The notes below the pieces were generated by a model. It was given only the letters and a program-made list of their open reading frames with translations. It had not been told where the DNA came from and did not search any database. A stretch of 18,043 nucleotides of DNA. Origin: an uncultured Atopobium sp. (GTDB taxonomy: Bacteria; Actinomycetota; Coriobacteriia; Coriobacteriales; Atopobiaceae). The position numbers and the translations under genes are program-made. The number at the start of each line of letters is the position of its first letter. Position 1 is the stretch's first letter. Shown here one piece after another: positions 7,812 through 15,566 of this stretch. The stretch is taken from positions 1-18,043 of the forward strand of contig CALIZS010000056.1 of the NCBI GenBank assembly GCA_938028565.1, read 5' to 3'.

Positions 7812-8594
7812 ATGGTGTTAATACATGACGGCTTGATCTTAGGCCTCACTCCACAAGATTTTATTTTCAGAGTAGTTACCTTTGTAGTGGTGTTTTTCAT
7901 TGCATTTTTGATTCAGCATTTTGCAATAAAGCTCTCAAGAAAGGCCTTGGATTCTTCTAAGCTGCCGTCGGCGTCTATCTTTGTCAACATAATCCGTGGA
8001 ATTATCTGGGCGTTTGCTATTCTCGCGGTATTGCAGCCTGTTTTTGGTATTCAGCCGACAGCATTTGTAACCGCCTTGGGAGTTACCTCCATTGCCTTGT
8101 CTTTTGGCCTGCAGGATACCATTTCTAACCTGGTAGGAGGCTTGGGTCTTATGCTGGGAGGTGTAGTTAAGCCAGGAGATCAGGTAAGCATTGGAAACAT
8201 TTCCGGCGAGGTCATTGACATGAACTGGCGCTCTACTATTGTGCGCGACCGCGGCGGTAAAGTGGATATTATCCCTAACTCTGTTCTCAATAAAACCGTA
8301 CTGGTACATCGTACAAGATGGGATGTAACTGAGGTTCCCATCAATATAGTGCTTAAGCCAACTGTTGAACTAAATGCTGTAACACAAGAAATTACAGAAA
8401 TTATTAAAGAGGTAGTTGCACCTCAGCTGGATAGAACACTTCCTATTGAAGTTGAAGCATCAAGCATTGCTGAGACAGGCATCAAGGTGGTCATTCATGT
8501 CCACGTCAAAGATGATGCGAGCGAAATGAGTGTACGAGACAAAATTGTACGAGCCCTGGCTGGTTCTAGTTGGCTTGCAGGAGTAGGAGCCTAA
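7812..8594 (+). CDS. Small-conductance mechanosensitive channel (MscS family)
   Basis: 260 residues, close to the minimal MscS size. Two N-terminal membrane helices (about 18-38 and 57-78) precede a pore-lining helix rich in Ala/Gly (ALSFGLQDTISNLVGGLGLML, about 95-115). The MscS beta domain follows: VKPGDQVSIGNISGEVIDMN, then a segment containing DIIPNSVLNK at 152-161. Channels of this type open under membrane tension and release solutes during hypo-osmotic shock. The ATG is 2 nt after the pcrA stop, and GAGGG within the pcrA end serves as its ribosome binding site, so translational coupling is likely. The final 20-30 residues are shorter than in E. coli MscS. Confidence 0.93.
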   Translation: MVLIHDGLILGLTPQDFIFRVVTFVVVFFIAFLIQHFAIKLSRKALDSSKLPSASIFVNIIRGIIWAFAILAVLQPVFGIQPTAFVTALGVTSIALSFGLQDTISNLVGGLGLMLGGVVKPGDQVSIGNISGEVIDMNWRSTIVRDRGGKVDIIPNSVLNKTVLVHRTRWDVTEVPINIVLKPTVELNAVTQEITEIIKEVVAPQLDRTLPIEVEASSIAETGIKVVIHVHVKDDASEMSVRDKIVRALAGSSWLAGVGA

Positions 8595-8595
8595 T

Positions 8596-9294
8596 ATGAA
8601 AATTGGAATTATTGGAGCCATGGAGCCAGAGGTTGCGCTGCTAAAAGAGCAGATGACCATTGAGCGCACCTATGAGCAGGCTCGTATGCAATTTGCTGAA
8701 GGTCTTTTGGGAGAAGTCCCTGTAGTTGTTGTACAGTCGGGAATTGGCAAGGTCAATGCGGCGGCATGCGCGCAGATTCTGATTGATACCTTTGCTGTTA
8801 CTCATGTTATTAATACCGGTATTGCAGGGCTTTTAAACCCTGAGCTACAGGTTGGGGATATTGTTATCTCCTCAGATTTAGTTCAACACGATATGAACGT
8901 TGGTCCTCTCAATTTTGCCGCTGGTCAAATTCCAGGTCTTCCGGTTTTCTCGTTTACCGCAGATGAGAGTCTTATTGAGCGCGCACTTGCATCAGCCAAA
9001 GAAGTAGCTCCTCAACTGCAGGTTATTTCTGGCCGCGTTGCTTCAGGAGATCAGTTTGTAAGCTCATCAGAGTTAGCAGACCACATCTACACAACATTTG
9101 GTGCTGACTGTTGCGAGATGGAGGGCGCTTCAATTGCCCAGGTTGCTTGGCTTAACCACACACCGTTTGTGGTGATTAGGCTTATGTCCGATAAGCCCGG
9201 CACTACTTCAAGCGTCGATTATTTGACGTTTGAGCGTGAGGCTTCTGAGCGCTCTGCCAGAATTACTGCAGCTATTATCAAAAAGCTTGTCTAG
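8596..9294 (+). CDS. mtnN: 5'-methylthioadenosine/S-adenosylhomocysteine nucleosidase
   Basis: This enzyme hydrolyses the glycosidic bond of 5'-methylthioadenosine, S-adenosylhomocysteine and 5'-deoxyadenosine, releasing adenine. It serves methionine salvage and relieves product inhibition of SAM-dependent enzymes; with LuxS it can lead to AI-2, but no luxS is visible here. The protein has 232 residues, the usual length. Key residues align closely with the well-studied E. coli enzyme: Glu12 (IGAMEPE), the EMEGAS segment at 174-179 with Glu176 as ribose ligand, and Asp199 (RLMSD) as the catalytic acid. The ATG is 1 nt after the channel gene stop, with TAGGAG at 8584-8589 inside that gene. Confidence 0.96.
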   Translation: MKIGIIGAMEPEVALLKEQMTIERTYEQARMQFAEGLLGEVPVVVVQSGIGKVNAAACAQILIDTFAVTHVINTGIAGLLNPELQVGDIVISSDLVQHDMNVGPLNFAAGQIPGLPVFSFTADESLIERALASAKEVAPQLQVISGRVASGDQFVSSSELADHIYTTFGADCCEMEGASIAQVAWLNHTPFVVIRLMSDKPGTTSSVDYLTFEREASERSARITAAIIKKLV

Positions 9295-9327
9295 TAACCT
9301 GAGGTATCCTTTTGAGGCAACTCTTCT

Positions 9328-9368
9328 GGGTTAACCGGATAGCTCTCCCGGGTCAGTTTTCATTTTTC
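9328..9368 (+). terminator. Possible weak terminator after mtnN
   Basis: An imperfect hairpin can be drawn between CTGGG and CCCGG around 9328-9354, followed by TTTTCATTTTTC. The stem is short with a large loop, so this is a weak call. The rest of the 200-nt gap up to the phosphate transporter holds no gene; a TGTTT-gt-AAACA inverted repeat (9423-9434) and a TATCAT (9455-9460) lie in it, but no well-spaced promoter could be fixed. Confidence 0.3.
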
Positions 9369-9494
9369 ATAAGAGGGAAGGCGAGGCGTAAGAAACAACT
9401 TGCGCTGATTTAGCTATTCGAATGTTTGTAAACATAATTGAACGATATTTCGATTATCATTGTCCCGTTATGAAAGTGGTTTGAAAGGTACCGA

Positions 9495-10544
9495 ATGATA
9501 ACCCTCGGACACTTTTTTGAGATGTTGGTTGCCAATCCGTTTTTGACCCTCGTCATTGTCCTTGTTTTTGGATGCATCTTTGTAAATGGTGCAACCGATG
9601 CGGCTAATGCTATTGCAGAGGCTGTTGGAACTCGTTCAATTAAAGTTAACCATGCAATTATCATGAGTGTTGTATGCAACTTTGTTGGTTTGGTGGCTAT
9701 GTGCCTTATTTCAACTGCAGTTGCAGACACAATTCTGGGTATGGTTGACTTTGGCAACAATAACCATGAGGCTCTTGTTGCTCTTGCCGCAGGCTGTGTT
9801 GGTATTGTTACTTGGGCAGTAGGAGCTTGGGCTTTAGGTATTCCAACTTCTGAGTCACACGCCCTTATTGCAGGCCTCACCGGTGCGGCACTTGCTATTC
9901 ATGGTGATTTTGGAGCTGTTAACTGGGGCGAGTGGAGCAAGGTTTTAATTGGTCTGTTTTTCTCAACCACATTAGGTTTTGCCGCTGGTTGGATCATTGT
10001 TAAGGCAATTAACAAGCTTTGCGTTAACGTTGATCGACAGCGTGCTGATGAGATGTTTGGCCATTTGCAGGTTGTTGGCTCAGCATTTGTTGCGGCTATG
10101 CATGGTGCACAGGACGGTCAGAAGTTCATGTCCATTGCTATGCTTGCAATTGCGCTTTCCGCAGGTCATGGAGCTGCTGGTGCAGATGTGTTCCCGCTCT
10201 GGCTACAGGTACTGTGTGCTGCTCTTATGTCTATCGGCACCGCAATTGGAGGAAGAAAGATTATTAAAAAAGTCGGAATGGAAATGGTAAAGCTTGAGCG
10301 TTATCAGGGCTTTGCCGCGTCCTTCTCGGCATCTGCATCTTTGCTGCTTTCCACACTGACTGGTCTTCCTGTTTCAACAACTCATACAAAAATGACCGCC
10401 ATGATGGGCGCGGGTGCTGCAAAAAATATTCGTTCAGTTAACTGGGGCGTTGCAAAAGAAATGGTTGCAGCATGGGTGTTTACTTTCCCTGGCTGCGGAC
10501 TTATTGGTTTTCTTTTTGCAAAACTGTTCCTGATGATTTTTTAA
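9495..10544 (+). CDS. pit: Low-affinity inorganic phosphate transporter (PiT family)
   Basis: This 349-residue membrane protein of the PiT family takes up phosphate (probably as metal-phosphate) by symport. The duplicated PiT signature is visible: NGATDAANAIAEAVGTR at 31-47 with Asp35, and its second copy AMHGAQDGQKFMSIAM around 201-216 with Asp207. The paired SESHALIAGLTGAAL (119-133) and VSTTHTKMTAMMGAGAA (from 293) segments show the internal repeat. About ten membrane helices are expected. The ATG at 9495 follows AAAGG. The DUF47 gene lies 58 nt downstream without a terminator between them, the usual pit / pit-accessory-protein pair, so they are probably co-transcribed. No Pho-box-like site could be confirmed upstream. 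Confidence 0.93.
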   Translation: MITLGHFFEMLVANPFLTLVIVLVFGCIFVNGATDAANAIAEAVGTRSIKVNHAIIMSVVCNFVGLVAMCLISTAVADTILGMVDFGNNNHEALVALAAGCVGIVTWAVGAWALGIPTSESHALIAGLTGAALAIHGDFGAVNWGEWSKVLIGLFFSTTLGFAAGWIIVKAINKLCVNVDRQRADEMFGHLQVVGSAFVAAMHGAQDGQKFMSIAMLAIALSAGHGAAGADVFPLWLQVLCAALMSIGTAIGGRKIIKKVGMEMVKLERYQGFAASFSASASLLLSTLTGLPVSTTHTKMTAMMGAGAAKNIRSVNWGVAKEMVAAWVFTFPGCGLIGFLFAKLFLMIF

Positions 10545-10602
10545 GTACGTATAACTGTCTTTTACGAGTTCTATTGAACCGCTCAACTTTATTGGAGGAT
10601 TC

Positions 10603-11223
10603 ATGCTAGGTAAGCCAAAAGAGGACGTCTTCTACACTATGTTCCGCGAGTTTGGCGACAAAATTGTAGAAACCGCTGAAGAGTATGTGGTCATTATGGA
10701 AGGCTATCCTGAGACTGCCGCGCGTATTCCTCAGATGAAGGTTTACGAGCGTGAGTGTGACGAGAAGGTCCAGCACATTATGAAGGAGCTTTACGCTTCT
10801 TTTGTTACTCCATTTGAGCGTGAGGACATCTCTGACTTGGCGCTTCGTCTTGATGACATTGTTGACGGAATGAATTCTGTTGCAGAGCGCCTTGATCTCT
10901 TTAACGTTGACGACACTCGTAAAGAGGCTATGCAGCTTGCTGAGCTTACCCTTCGCGCATGCAAGACAGTCCAGGAGATGCTGAGTGTTCTGAGTGACTA
11001 CAAGAAAGATCCTACCGTTATGGAGAAGGCCATTGCAGTAGGACATGTTGAGGACGAGGGAGACCTTATTTACCACAACGCACTCTCTCGCTTGTTCCGC
11101 GATGAAATGCCTGGTCGCCACACCGTTGCTTGGCTTCGTATTTTTGACCGCATGGAAACTGTTCTGGATTCCTGTGACGACGCGGCGGGAGTTGTTCGCT
11201 CCGTTGTTATGAAGAACGCTTAA
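10603..11223 (+). CDS. DUF47 family PhoU-like phosphate transport regulator
   Basis: 206 residues, all-helical in character, matching the DUF47 / PhoU-like family found next to PiT transporters. Family-typical acidic metal-binding segments are present: YERECDEKVQHIM near 48-60, ISDLALRLDDIVDGMN near 75-91, and DRMETVLDSCDDAAGVV near the C-terminus. It has no membrane segment, so it should act in the cytoplasm, probably regulating the neighbouring phosphate transporter; the exact mechanism in this family is not settled. The ATG at 10603 has GGAGG at 10594-10598. A strong terminator follows, so the pit-DUF47 unit ends here. Confidence 0.92.
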   Translation: MLGKPKEDVFYTMFREFGDKIVETAEEYVVIMEGYPETAARIPQMKVYERECDEKVQHIMKELYASFVTPFEREDISDLALRLDDIVDGMNSVAERLDLFNVDDTRKEAMQLAELTLRACKTVQEMLSVLSDYKKDPTVMEKAIAVGHVEDEGDLIYHNALSRLFRDEMPGRHTVAWLRIFDRMETVLDSCDDAAGVVRSVVMKNA

Positions 11224-11254
11224 GTTCGTTTTCTGCTAACGGTATATACAGACT

Positions 11255-11285
11255 AAAAACTGCCTTCCGCCGGGAGGCAGTTTTT
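11255..11285 (+). terminator. Rho-independent terminator after pit-DUF47 unit
   Basis: A 14-bp stem pairs 11255-11268 (AAAAACTGCCTTCC) with 11272-11285 (GGGAGGCAGTTTTT) through one G-U pair and a GCC loop. The 3' arm ends in five Ts. Confidence 0.93.
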
Positions 11286-11346
11286 ATATTCTCTTTTTGT
11301 CCGGTATTGGGGTTAAACTGTTTATATAAAAGAAAGTGGAGGTGCC

Positions 11347-12042
11347 ATGAGCGGCTTCAAGCGTTTTTGCTACATACTCTATGTTCTTGCAAGTGCATTT
11401 GTATTTTTAGCTCTTGCTTTAACGTGGTTTGGTCCTTGGACACATCAGGCAACTAATCTCTTGTTTACCAAGCCCTACCTTATTGCTCTTAACGCTTGTG
11501 CGGCTATTAGCATCTTTGGTCTTGTTGTGGTGTTGTTCAGAGCTCTATTCATTAGAAAAACGGTAAAGCTCACGGTGGCCACTGTTGAAGGCGGAACAAT
11601 CTCCGTCACTAAAGACGCTATTTCTTCTCAGGCAGCCCATATTATTGAAGAAGATGGAACTTGCCTTGCGCACCGTGTTAACGTGCAGATTTCTAAGAAT
11701 AATTCTGTAGCTGTACAGATTGATATTCTCCCCAAAGAGCCTGTTGATGTCACCGCAAAGGGCTCTGAGTTCTATAACGCTCTTCAGTCTGGTCTTGCTA
11801 TCGTGTGCGGACCTTGCGTTTCTAGCATTAATCTTTCTTTTATCAAGCCAAGTTCCTTCTCGCCAAAGGATGAAGAAGGTACGTCTTTGTCTCAGTCAAA
11901 AGAGGTTGTGCCAGAACCAGAGACTGTAAAAGAGCAATCTTACGAGCAACCTTCCACTCAAGCCGCTGCTCAGCAGACTGGTAAAGACATTCGATTGAGT
12001 ATTTCAGAGCCAGATGCAAAGGAGGTCACAGACAATGGATAA
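11347..12042 (+). CDS. amaP: Alkaline-shock-response membrane anchor protein AmaP-like
   Basis: 231 residues. Two N-terminal membrane helices (about 7-28 and 44-66) are followed by a basic RKTVK junction, a cytoplasmic beta-rich domain (about 72-168) and a low-complexity acidic/Gln-rich tail (about 170-231). This architecture and the following DUF2273 and Asp23 genes match AmaP, which in Staphylococcus aureus tethers Asp23 to the membrane. The order amaP - DUF2273 - asp23 is a recurrent Gram-positive arrangement. The ATG at 11347 is preceded by GGAGG at 11338-11342. The last codons overlap the DUF2273 start by 8 nt. The AT-rich sequence at 11321-11331 (TTTATATAAAA) may contain the promoter -10, but no matching -35 could be placed. 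Identification rests on architecture and context more than on sequence motifs. Confidence 0.8.
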   Translation: MSGFKRFCYILYVLASAFVFLALALTWFGPWTHQATNLLFTKPYLIALNACAAISIFGLVVVLFRALFIRKTVKLTVATVEGGTISVTKDAISSQAAHIIEEDGTCLAHRVNVQISKNNSVAVQIDILPKEPVDVTAKGSEFYNALQSGLAIVCGPCVSSINLSFIKPSSFSPKDEEGTSLSQSKEVVPEPETVKEQSYEQPSTQAAAQQTGKDIRLSISEPDAKEVTDNG

Positions 12043-12277
12043 AAGCTTCTTTCAGAAGATGCAGGAGAAGTGCAAAAAATACGTCGTTGACCATCCAGGT
12101 GCCATTATTGGCGGATTTTTGGGCCTCTTGTTTGCAATTTTTTTGTTTACGTTTGGCCTTTTTAAAATGCTAGTTGTTGCATTGTTTGTACTGGTAGGAG
12201 TTGCCATCGGTCAGATTTTTGACGGAAAGGCAACCATTTTGGCAAAGATTCGTTCCTTATTTACGGACAGAAACTAG
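12035..12277 (+). CDS. Small DUF2273-like membrane protein of the Asp23 cluster
   Basis: 80 residues starting at the ATG at 12035 (MDKSFFQKMQEK), chosen because AAAGGAGGT (12018-12026) is well placed for it and for no earlier start. It overlaps the last 8 nt of amaP. An amphipathic basic N-terminus precedes the motif HPGAIIGGFLGLLFAIFLF and a second hydrophobic helix, then a short tail containing GQIFDGK. That is the pattern of DUF2273 proteins between amaP and asp23. It is predicted to be a two-helix hairpin in the membrane. Its biochemical function is not known; a structural role in the Asp23 membrane complex is inferred from context. Confidence 0.85.
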   Translation: MDKSFFQKMQEKCKKYVVDHPGAIIGGFLGLLFAIFLFTFGLFKMLVVALFVLVGVAIGQIFDGKATILAKIRSLFTDRN

Positions 12278-12290
12278 ATAGGAGAGAGCT

Positions 12291-12779
12291 GTGGCAGAAG
12301 AGCTTACTAATTCACAAGAGACCACCTCTGAAGAAATTGTTCCTGCAGAAGAGACAACAGATGTTCCTTCCGATGCAGATCTTGAGGATACAGACTCTCT
12401 TACCTTCTCTGGTGGAGTTGTCGAGAAGATCGTTTCGTTGGCTTTGCGTGATGTCCCTAACGTGGTGGGCGCTCGTGGAAACTGGCTTAACAGAGTTCAG
12501 GATGTACTTGGTGCATCTGATACGGCTAAAGGTGTCACTGTAGAGGTGCTGCCTGATAGCTCGCTAAATGTTACCGTTTCTGTACTTATTAAATATGGTT
12601 CTTATGCGCCTCAGATTTTTGAAGACGTTAAACATACTATTGTCGAGAAAATCACCGGTATGACAGGCCTTGAAGTTTCTGGTGTTAACCTGCGAATTGA
12701 AGATGTTTTGACCGAAGAAGAATACGATCGCCTAAAACATCGTCCAGAAGAGTCTGAACAGCTAGACAAAGAAGAGTAA
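12291..12779 (+). CDS. asp23: Asp23/Gls24 family envelope stress response protein
   Basis: 162 residues with GTG at 12291 as start, supported by GGAGAG at 12281-12286. An acidic Ser/Thr/Glu-rich N-terminus (1-37) precedes the Asp23 domain (about 38-145). Family features visible include LTFSGGVVEKIVSLALRDVP, the VTVEVLPDSSLNVTVSVLIKYG strands (split by short turns) and GLEVSGVNLRIEDV near the end. Asp23 is an abundant cytoplasmic protein that forms membrane-associated assemblies via AmaP and is linked to alkaline and cell-envelope stress. It is the third gene of the compact operon, 13 nt after the DUF2273 stop. No hairpin terminator follows, so read-through towards the surface-protein gene 90 nt downstream is possible. 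Confidence 0.93.
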   Translation: MAEELTNSQETTSEEIVPAEETTDVPSDADLEDTDSLTFSGGVVEKIVSLALRDVPNVVGARGNWLNRVQDVLGASDTAKGVTVEVLPDSSLNVTVSVLIKYGSYAPQIFEDVKHTIVEKITGMTGLEVSGVNLRIEDVLTEEEYDRLKHRPEESEQLDKEE

Positions 12780-12869
12780 AGTACGCTAAAGCTGCACTGT
12801 TTTACGCTTTTATATTAATTGTTTTATTGTTTTGTCACTACAGGCTCCCTAAGCGCAAGGAGTTTTGCC
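12780..12869 (+). promoter_or_regulatory. AT-rich leader of the surface-protein gene, possible promoter
   Basis: TTTACG (12801-12806) and TTTATT (12823-12828), 16 bp apart, each match four of six consensus bases. This is a weak candidate promoter in an AT-rich leader with no terminator between it and asp23. Confidence 0.25.
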
Positions 12870-15341
12870 ATGAAAAGGCTTTCACGTTGGAGCATGGCGA
12901 TTGTTGCTACGTTTGTGCTAGCACTCTCGCTCGTTGGAGGACTTGCAAAGCAAGCGCTCGCAGACACCACCTCTGTTACCTCAGAGGCTGAGCTGCTGGC
13001 TGCTATTGCTGCTGCTCCAGCAGATGGTTCGCAGACTATCGTTCAGGTAAATGCGGACTTTACCATTACTGCTCCAGTCCAGGTTCCAGCTAATAAGAAC
13101 ATTAGGCTGATGGGTGCTGGAACTATTACCAGCGCCATGACCGGCTCTAATCATTTCTATATGTTCAAGATTGCTTCTGGCGGCGCAGTTACTCTTGATG
13201 GTGCCACCATTGATGGCAACAACACCTCATTTGCCGTTGAGAACCGTGGTAGCTTTACCTTGCTTCGTGGCGTTATTAAAAACGGTAAGGCAACACCTTA
13301 TCCTGGAAATAACGGCGTAGTTCTTACTACTGGCGCTGGTGCAAAATTTGTTATGGCCGGCGGCACCATTCAGGACAGCACGGTCGCTAACGCAAACGGT
13401 GGCGCAGTCACTGTTGCAAATGGCGCAACAGGTGAGCTCCGTGACGGTACCATTCAGAACACTACTCTTACCAATCAGTACTCTGGTAGCGTTATGGTAA
13501 GAAATGCAGATTTCACTATGACTGGCGGAACCATCACTGGTGGCGATGCTTCTTCTATCATTAATTCTTCTGGCGGTTTGATGCTGTACGCTCAACATCC
13601 TAATGGCGAGACAACAACAGCCACTATGAGCGGAGGCTATATCACTAATAACAAGGCTGTTGACGGTGCGGGCGTCCACGTTTACGCAGGTAATTATCAG
13701 TTTGGTGATTCTAAGTCAAAGGCAGACTTTACCTTCAACGGGGGCTCTATTACTAATAATGTTGCTACTCAGTCTGGTGGTGGTATCTACGTAACCTGGA
13801 ACGGCAACGTTGTTATGAATAACGGTATTATCAAGAACAATACCGCTGGTATTGCCGGTGGCGGTGTAGCAACATACGATCAATTTGTAGGCGATGTTGG
13901 TGGACAGAAGGTTCCTTATTCCAGGTTTGGTGCTCCACGGAATAACTGGCCAAATATTTACCGCGCTGGTTTTACCATGAACGGTGGTTCTATTGAGCAG
14001 AATAAGGCTACTAGTAACGGTACTAATGAGCTTGGCGATAAGGGCGTTGGCGCTGGTGTTTATATTGCATCTGCTAATGTAACTCTTAACGCGGGCGAAA
14101 TTATTAATAACACTGCAAACGATCAGGGTGGCGCAGTTTACGTTGCTTCTGTTCCTTATGTTGTCCACATTAATAACGCACTTATTAAGAACAACACTGC
14201 AACGGTTATTGGTGGTGGTGCTTGGTTCTGCCCAACCGGTGTAGCTGAATTCCACTCCAAAAATGGCGTAGCATTCTTCAACAACACTGCAAATGGCGCT
14301 GGTGATGAGATTGCAACTGTTCGCAGTGCAGGTGAATCTGCCGGTGCAACTATTTCTGATTATATGCTTGGTGGTGCTTCTGCACATTGGACTAAGGATG
14401 GCGCGGTTACCATCAACCTTCCTTCTTCAATCCTTGGTGAAGCTAATCCAGCTGCTGCACGTCATACTACTGAAGAAGTAAGTAATATCGTTAACAACAC
14501 CGATATGCTTGCTCTTGAGTCTAATCTTCGTTATAGCTCTATCACCGCAGCACAGAATAAGGCTAAACTGATTATTTCTGGAAATACCGCACAGCGTGGT
14601 GGTGGTATTGGCTCCAACGGTACCGTTATGACTGGTGAAGAGGGTACTCAGGATGTAACCGTTAAGAAGGTTTGGGATACTTCTGCAAACCCAGATGCAG
14701 TTATTCCAGAGACGCTTACTGTTTATCTAAAGGCAGATGGATATGTTGTTGACTCCGTTGAGCTTTCTGCAGCAAACAACTGGGAGCATACATTCCACGG
14801 TCTTCCTGATAACGTAACTTTGAGCTTTACAGAAGGAACCGTAGTCGGTTGGACTGCTCAGACTCCTGAGGTTAACGGTAACGTTACTACCTTGACTAAC
14901 AAGGCTGATGCTCCTGTAACTCGCGATGTTCCAGTAACCAAAGTTTGGAATGGTACAAAGAAGGATTCTGTAACCGTTCACCTGCTTGCTGATGGTGTTG
15001 ACACTGGTCAGACCCTTATCCTTTCTGAGGCAAACAATTGGACCGGTTCATTTGTTGGTGTAAATCTTTACGCAGCAGATAATCACGTCATTGCTTACAC
15101 CATTTCTGAGGATGCTATTGAGGGCTACACGTCTGAGATAACTGGTGATATGGCTAATGGCTTTACCATTACAAACACTGAGACTCCTGTTGCTCCAACT
15201 CCAGAGAAGCCTGGTAAGAAGCGCAAACACCGCACGCCTTATACAGGTGATGCAAGTGTTGTAGCTATGGTTGCTTTTGCTACTGTTGGTGCTGGCTTTG
15301 TTGGTGTTGGAGCATATGCTCGCACTCGTAAAGAGCAGTAA
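12870..15341 (+). CDS. Cell-wall-anchored beta-helix surface protein with two Cna-B domains
   Basis: 823 residues from the ATG at 12870, chosen because AAGGAG (12857-12862) sits 7 nt upstream and a signal peptide starts there, with predicted cleavage after Ala31 (KQALA/DTTS). Residues 55-585 form a repetitive Gly/Asn-rich right-handed beta-helix of the Pmp/pectate-lyase-like type. Copies such as GGSITNNVATQSGGGIYV (291-308), AGEIINNTANDQGGAVYV (408-425) and NALIKNNTATVIGGGA (436-451) recur. Two Cna-B domains follow (about 594-678 and 686-771), each opening with a KVW strand (Lys600, Lys691) and closing with a TN strand (Asn677, Asn769), with Glu655 and Glu747 suitable for isopeptide bonds. 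The C-terminus has a Lys/Arg/Pro spacer, TPYTG (789-793), a hydrophobic helix and a basic tail: a sortase signal with Thr in place of Leu. Likely an adhesin; ligand unknown. Confidence 0.88.
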   Translation: MKRLSRWSMAIVATFVLALSLVGGLAKQALADTTSVTSEAELLAAIAAAPADGSQTIVQVNADFTITAPVQVPANKNIRLMGAGTITSAMTGSNHFYMFKIASGGAVTLDGATIDGNNTSFAVENRGSFTLLRGVIKNGKATPYPGNNGVVLTTGAGAKFVMAGGTIQDSTVANANGGAVTVANGATGELRDGTIQNTTLTNQYSGSVMVRNADFTMTGGTITGGDASSIINSSGGLMLYAQHPNGETTTATMSGGYITNNKAVDGAGVHVYAGNYQFGDSKSKADFTFNGGSITNNVATQSGGGIYVTWNGNVVMNNGIIKNNTAGIAGGGVATYDQFVGDVGGQKVPYSRFGAPRNNWPNIYRAGFTMNGGSIEQNKATSNGTNELGDKGVGAGVYIASANVTLNAGEIINNTANDQGGAVYVASVPYVVHINNALIKNNTATVIGGGAWFCPTGVAEFHSKNGVAFFNNTANGAGDEIATVRSAGESAGATISDYMLGGASAHWTKDGAVTINLPSSILGEANPAAARHTTEEVSNIVNNTDMLALESNLRYSSITAAQNKAKLIISGNTAQRGGGIGSNGTVMTGEEGTQDVTVKKVWDTSANPDAVIPETLTVYLKADGYVVDSVELSAANNWEHTFHGLPDNVTLSFTEGTVVGWTAQTPEVNGNVTTLTNKADAPVTRDVPVTKVWNGTKKDSVTVHLLADGVDTGQTLILSEANNWTGSFVGVNLYAADNHVIAYTISEDAIEGYTSEITGDMANGFTITNTETPVAPTPEKPGKKRKHRTPYTGDASVVAMVAFATVGAGFVGVGAYARTRKEQ

Positions 15342-15365
15342 GCAACACACATACACTTAGTATGC

Positions 15366-15400
15366 AGACCCCCCGCTTTTATAAAAAGCGGGGGGTCTTT
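15366..15400 (+). terminator. Strong terminator after the surface-protein gene
   Basis: A perfect 15-bp stem pairs AGACCCCCCGCTTTT (15366-15380) with 15384-15398 around an ATA loop. The run of six C/G pairs makes it very stable, and its near symmetry would let it act in both directions. Confidence 0.93.
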
Positions 15401-15477
15401 GTCAGAAAGACGATTCCCTGTTTTAGCTGGGGATGTTTACGTTCGCCGAATTTGCCAACCGTTTAACCAATAAGAGT

Positions 15478-15509
15478 GTTCTTCTCGCCAGGAAAGGTTA
15501 GAGAAGAAC
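15478..15509 (+). repeat. 9-bp inverted repeat upstream of the phosphotransferase gene
   Basis: GTTCTTCTC (15478-15486) and GAGAAGAAC (15501-15509) are perfect complements around a 14-nt loop. No U-tract follows, so it is not a terminator. It ends 57 nt before the start codon and could be an operator or a leader hairpin. The rest of the 225-nt gap holds the preceding terminator and no visible gene. Confidence 0.5.
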
Positions 15510-15566
15510 GACAATACTACTAGGTGGATAGTGAGTATCTGCATGAGTACCTTATTGGAGGTTGTT

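Noticed and set aside
9423..9434. TGTTT-gt-AAACA upstream of pit as a Pho-type operator
   Set aside because: Short arms, single copy, and not the direct-repeat layout of known PhoB/PhoP boxes.
12014..12034. Earlier start for the DUF2273 protein at 12014
   Set aside because: The strong AAAGGAGGT lies downstream of this codon, at the right distance for the ATG at 12035.
12819..12869. Upstream extension of the surface-protein frame from 12819
   Set aside because: It would place 17 residues before the signal peptide and has no ribosome binding site. AAGGAG at 12857-12862 fits the ATG at 12870.
13227..14387. Long minus-strand open frames opposite the surface protein
   Set aside because: Translations are Ser/Thr/Asn/Cys-rich low-complexity shadows of the repetitive Gly/Asn codons; no ribosome binding site or motif.
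13700..14600. Repetitive-looking Gly/Asn region considered as tandem DNA repeats or an array
   Set aside because: The repetition is at protein level (beta-helix turns) with diverged nucleotides; no constant repeats and spacers, so not CRISPR or a satellite.
15531..15566. Earlier start for the phosphotransferase at 15531
   Set aside because: No Shine-Dalgarno there, whereas GGAGG sits 5 nt before the ATG at 15567.
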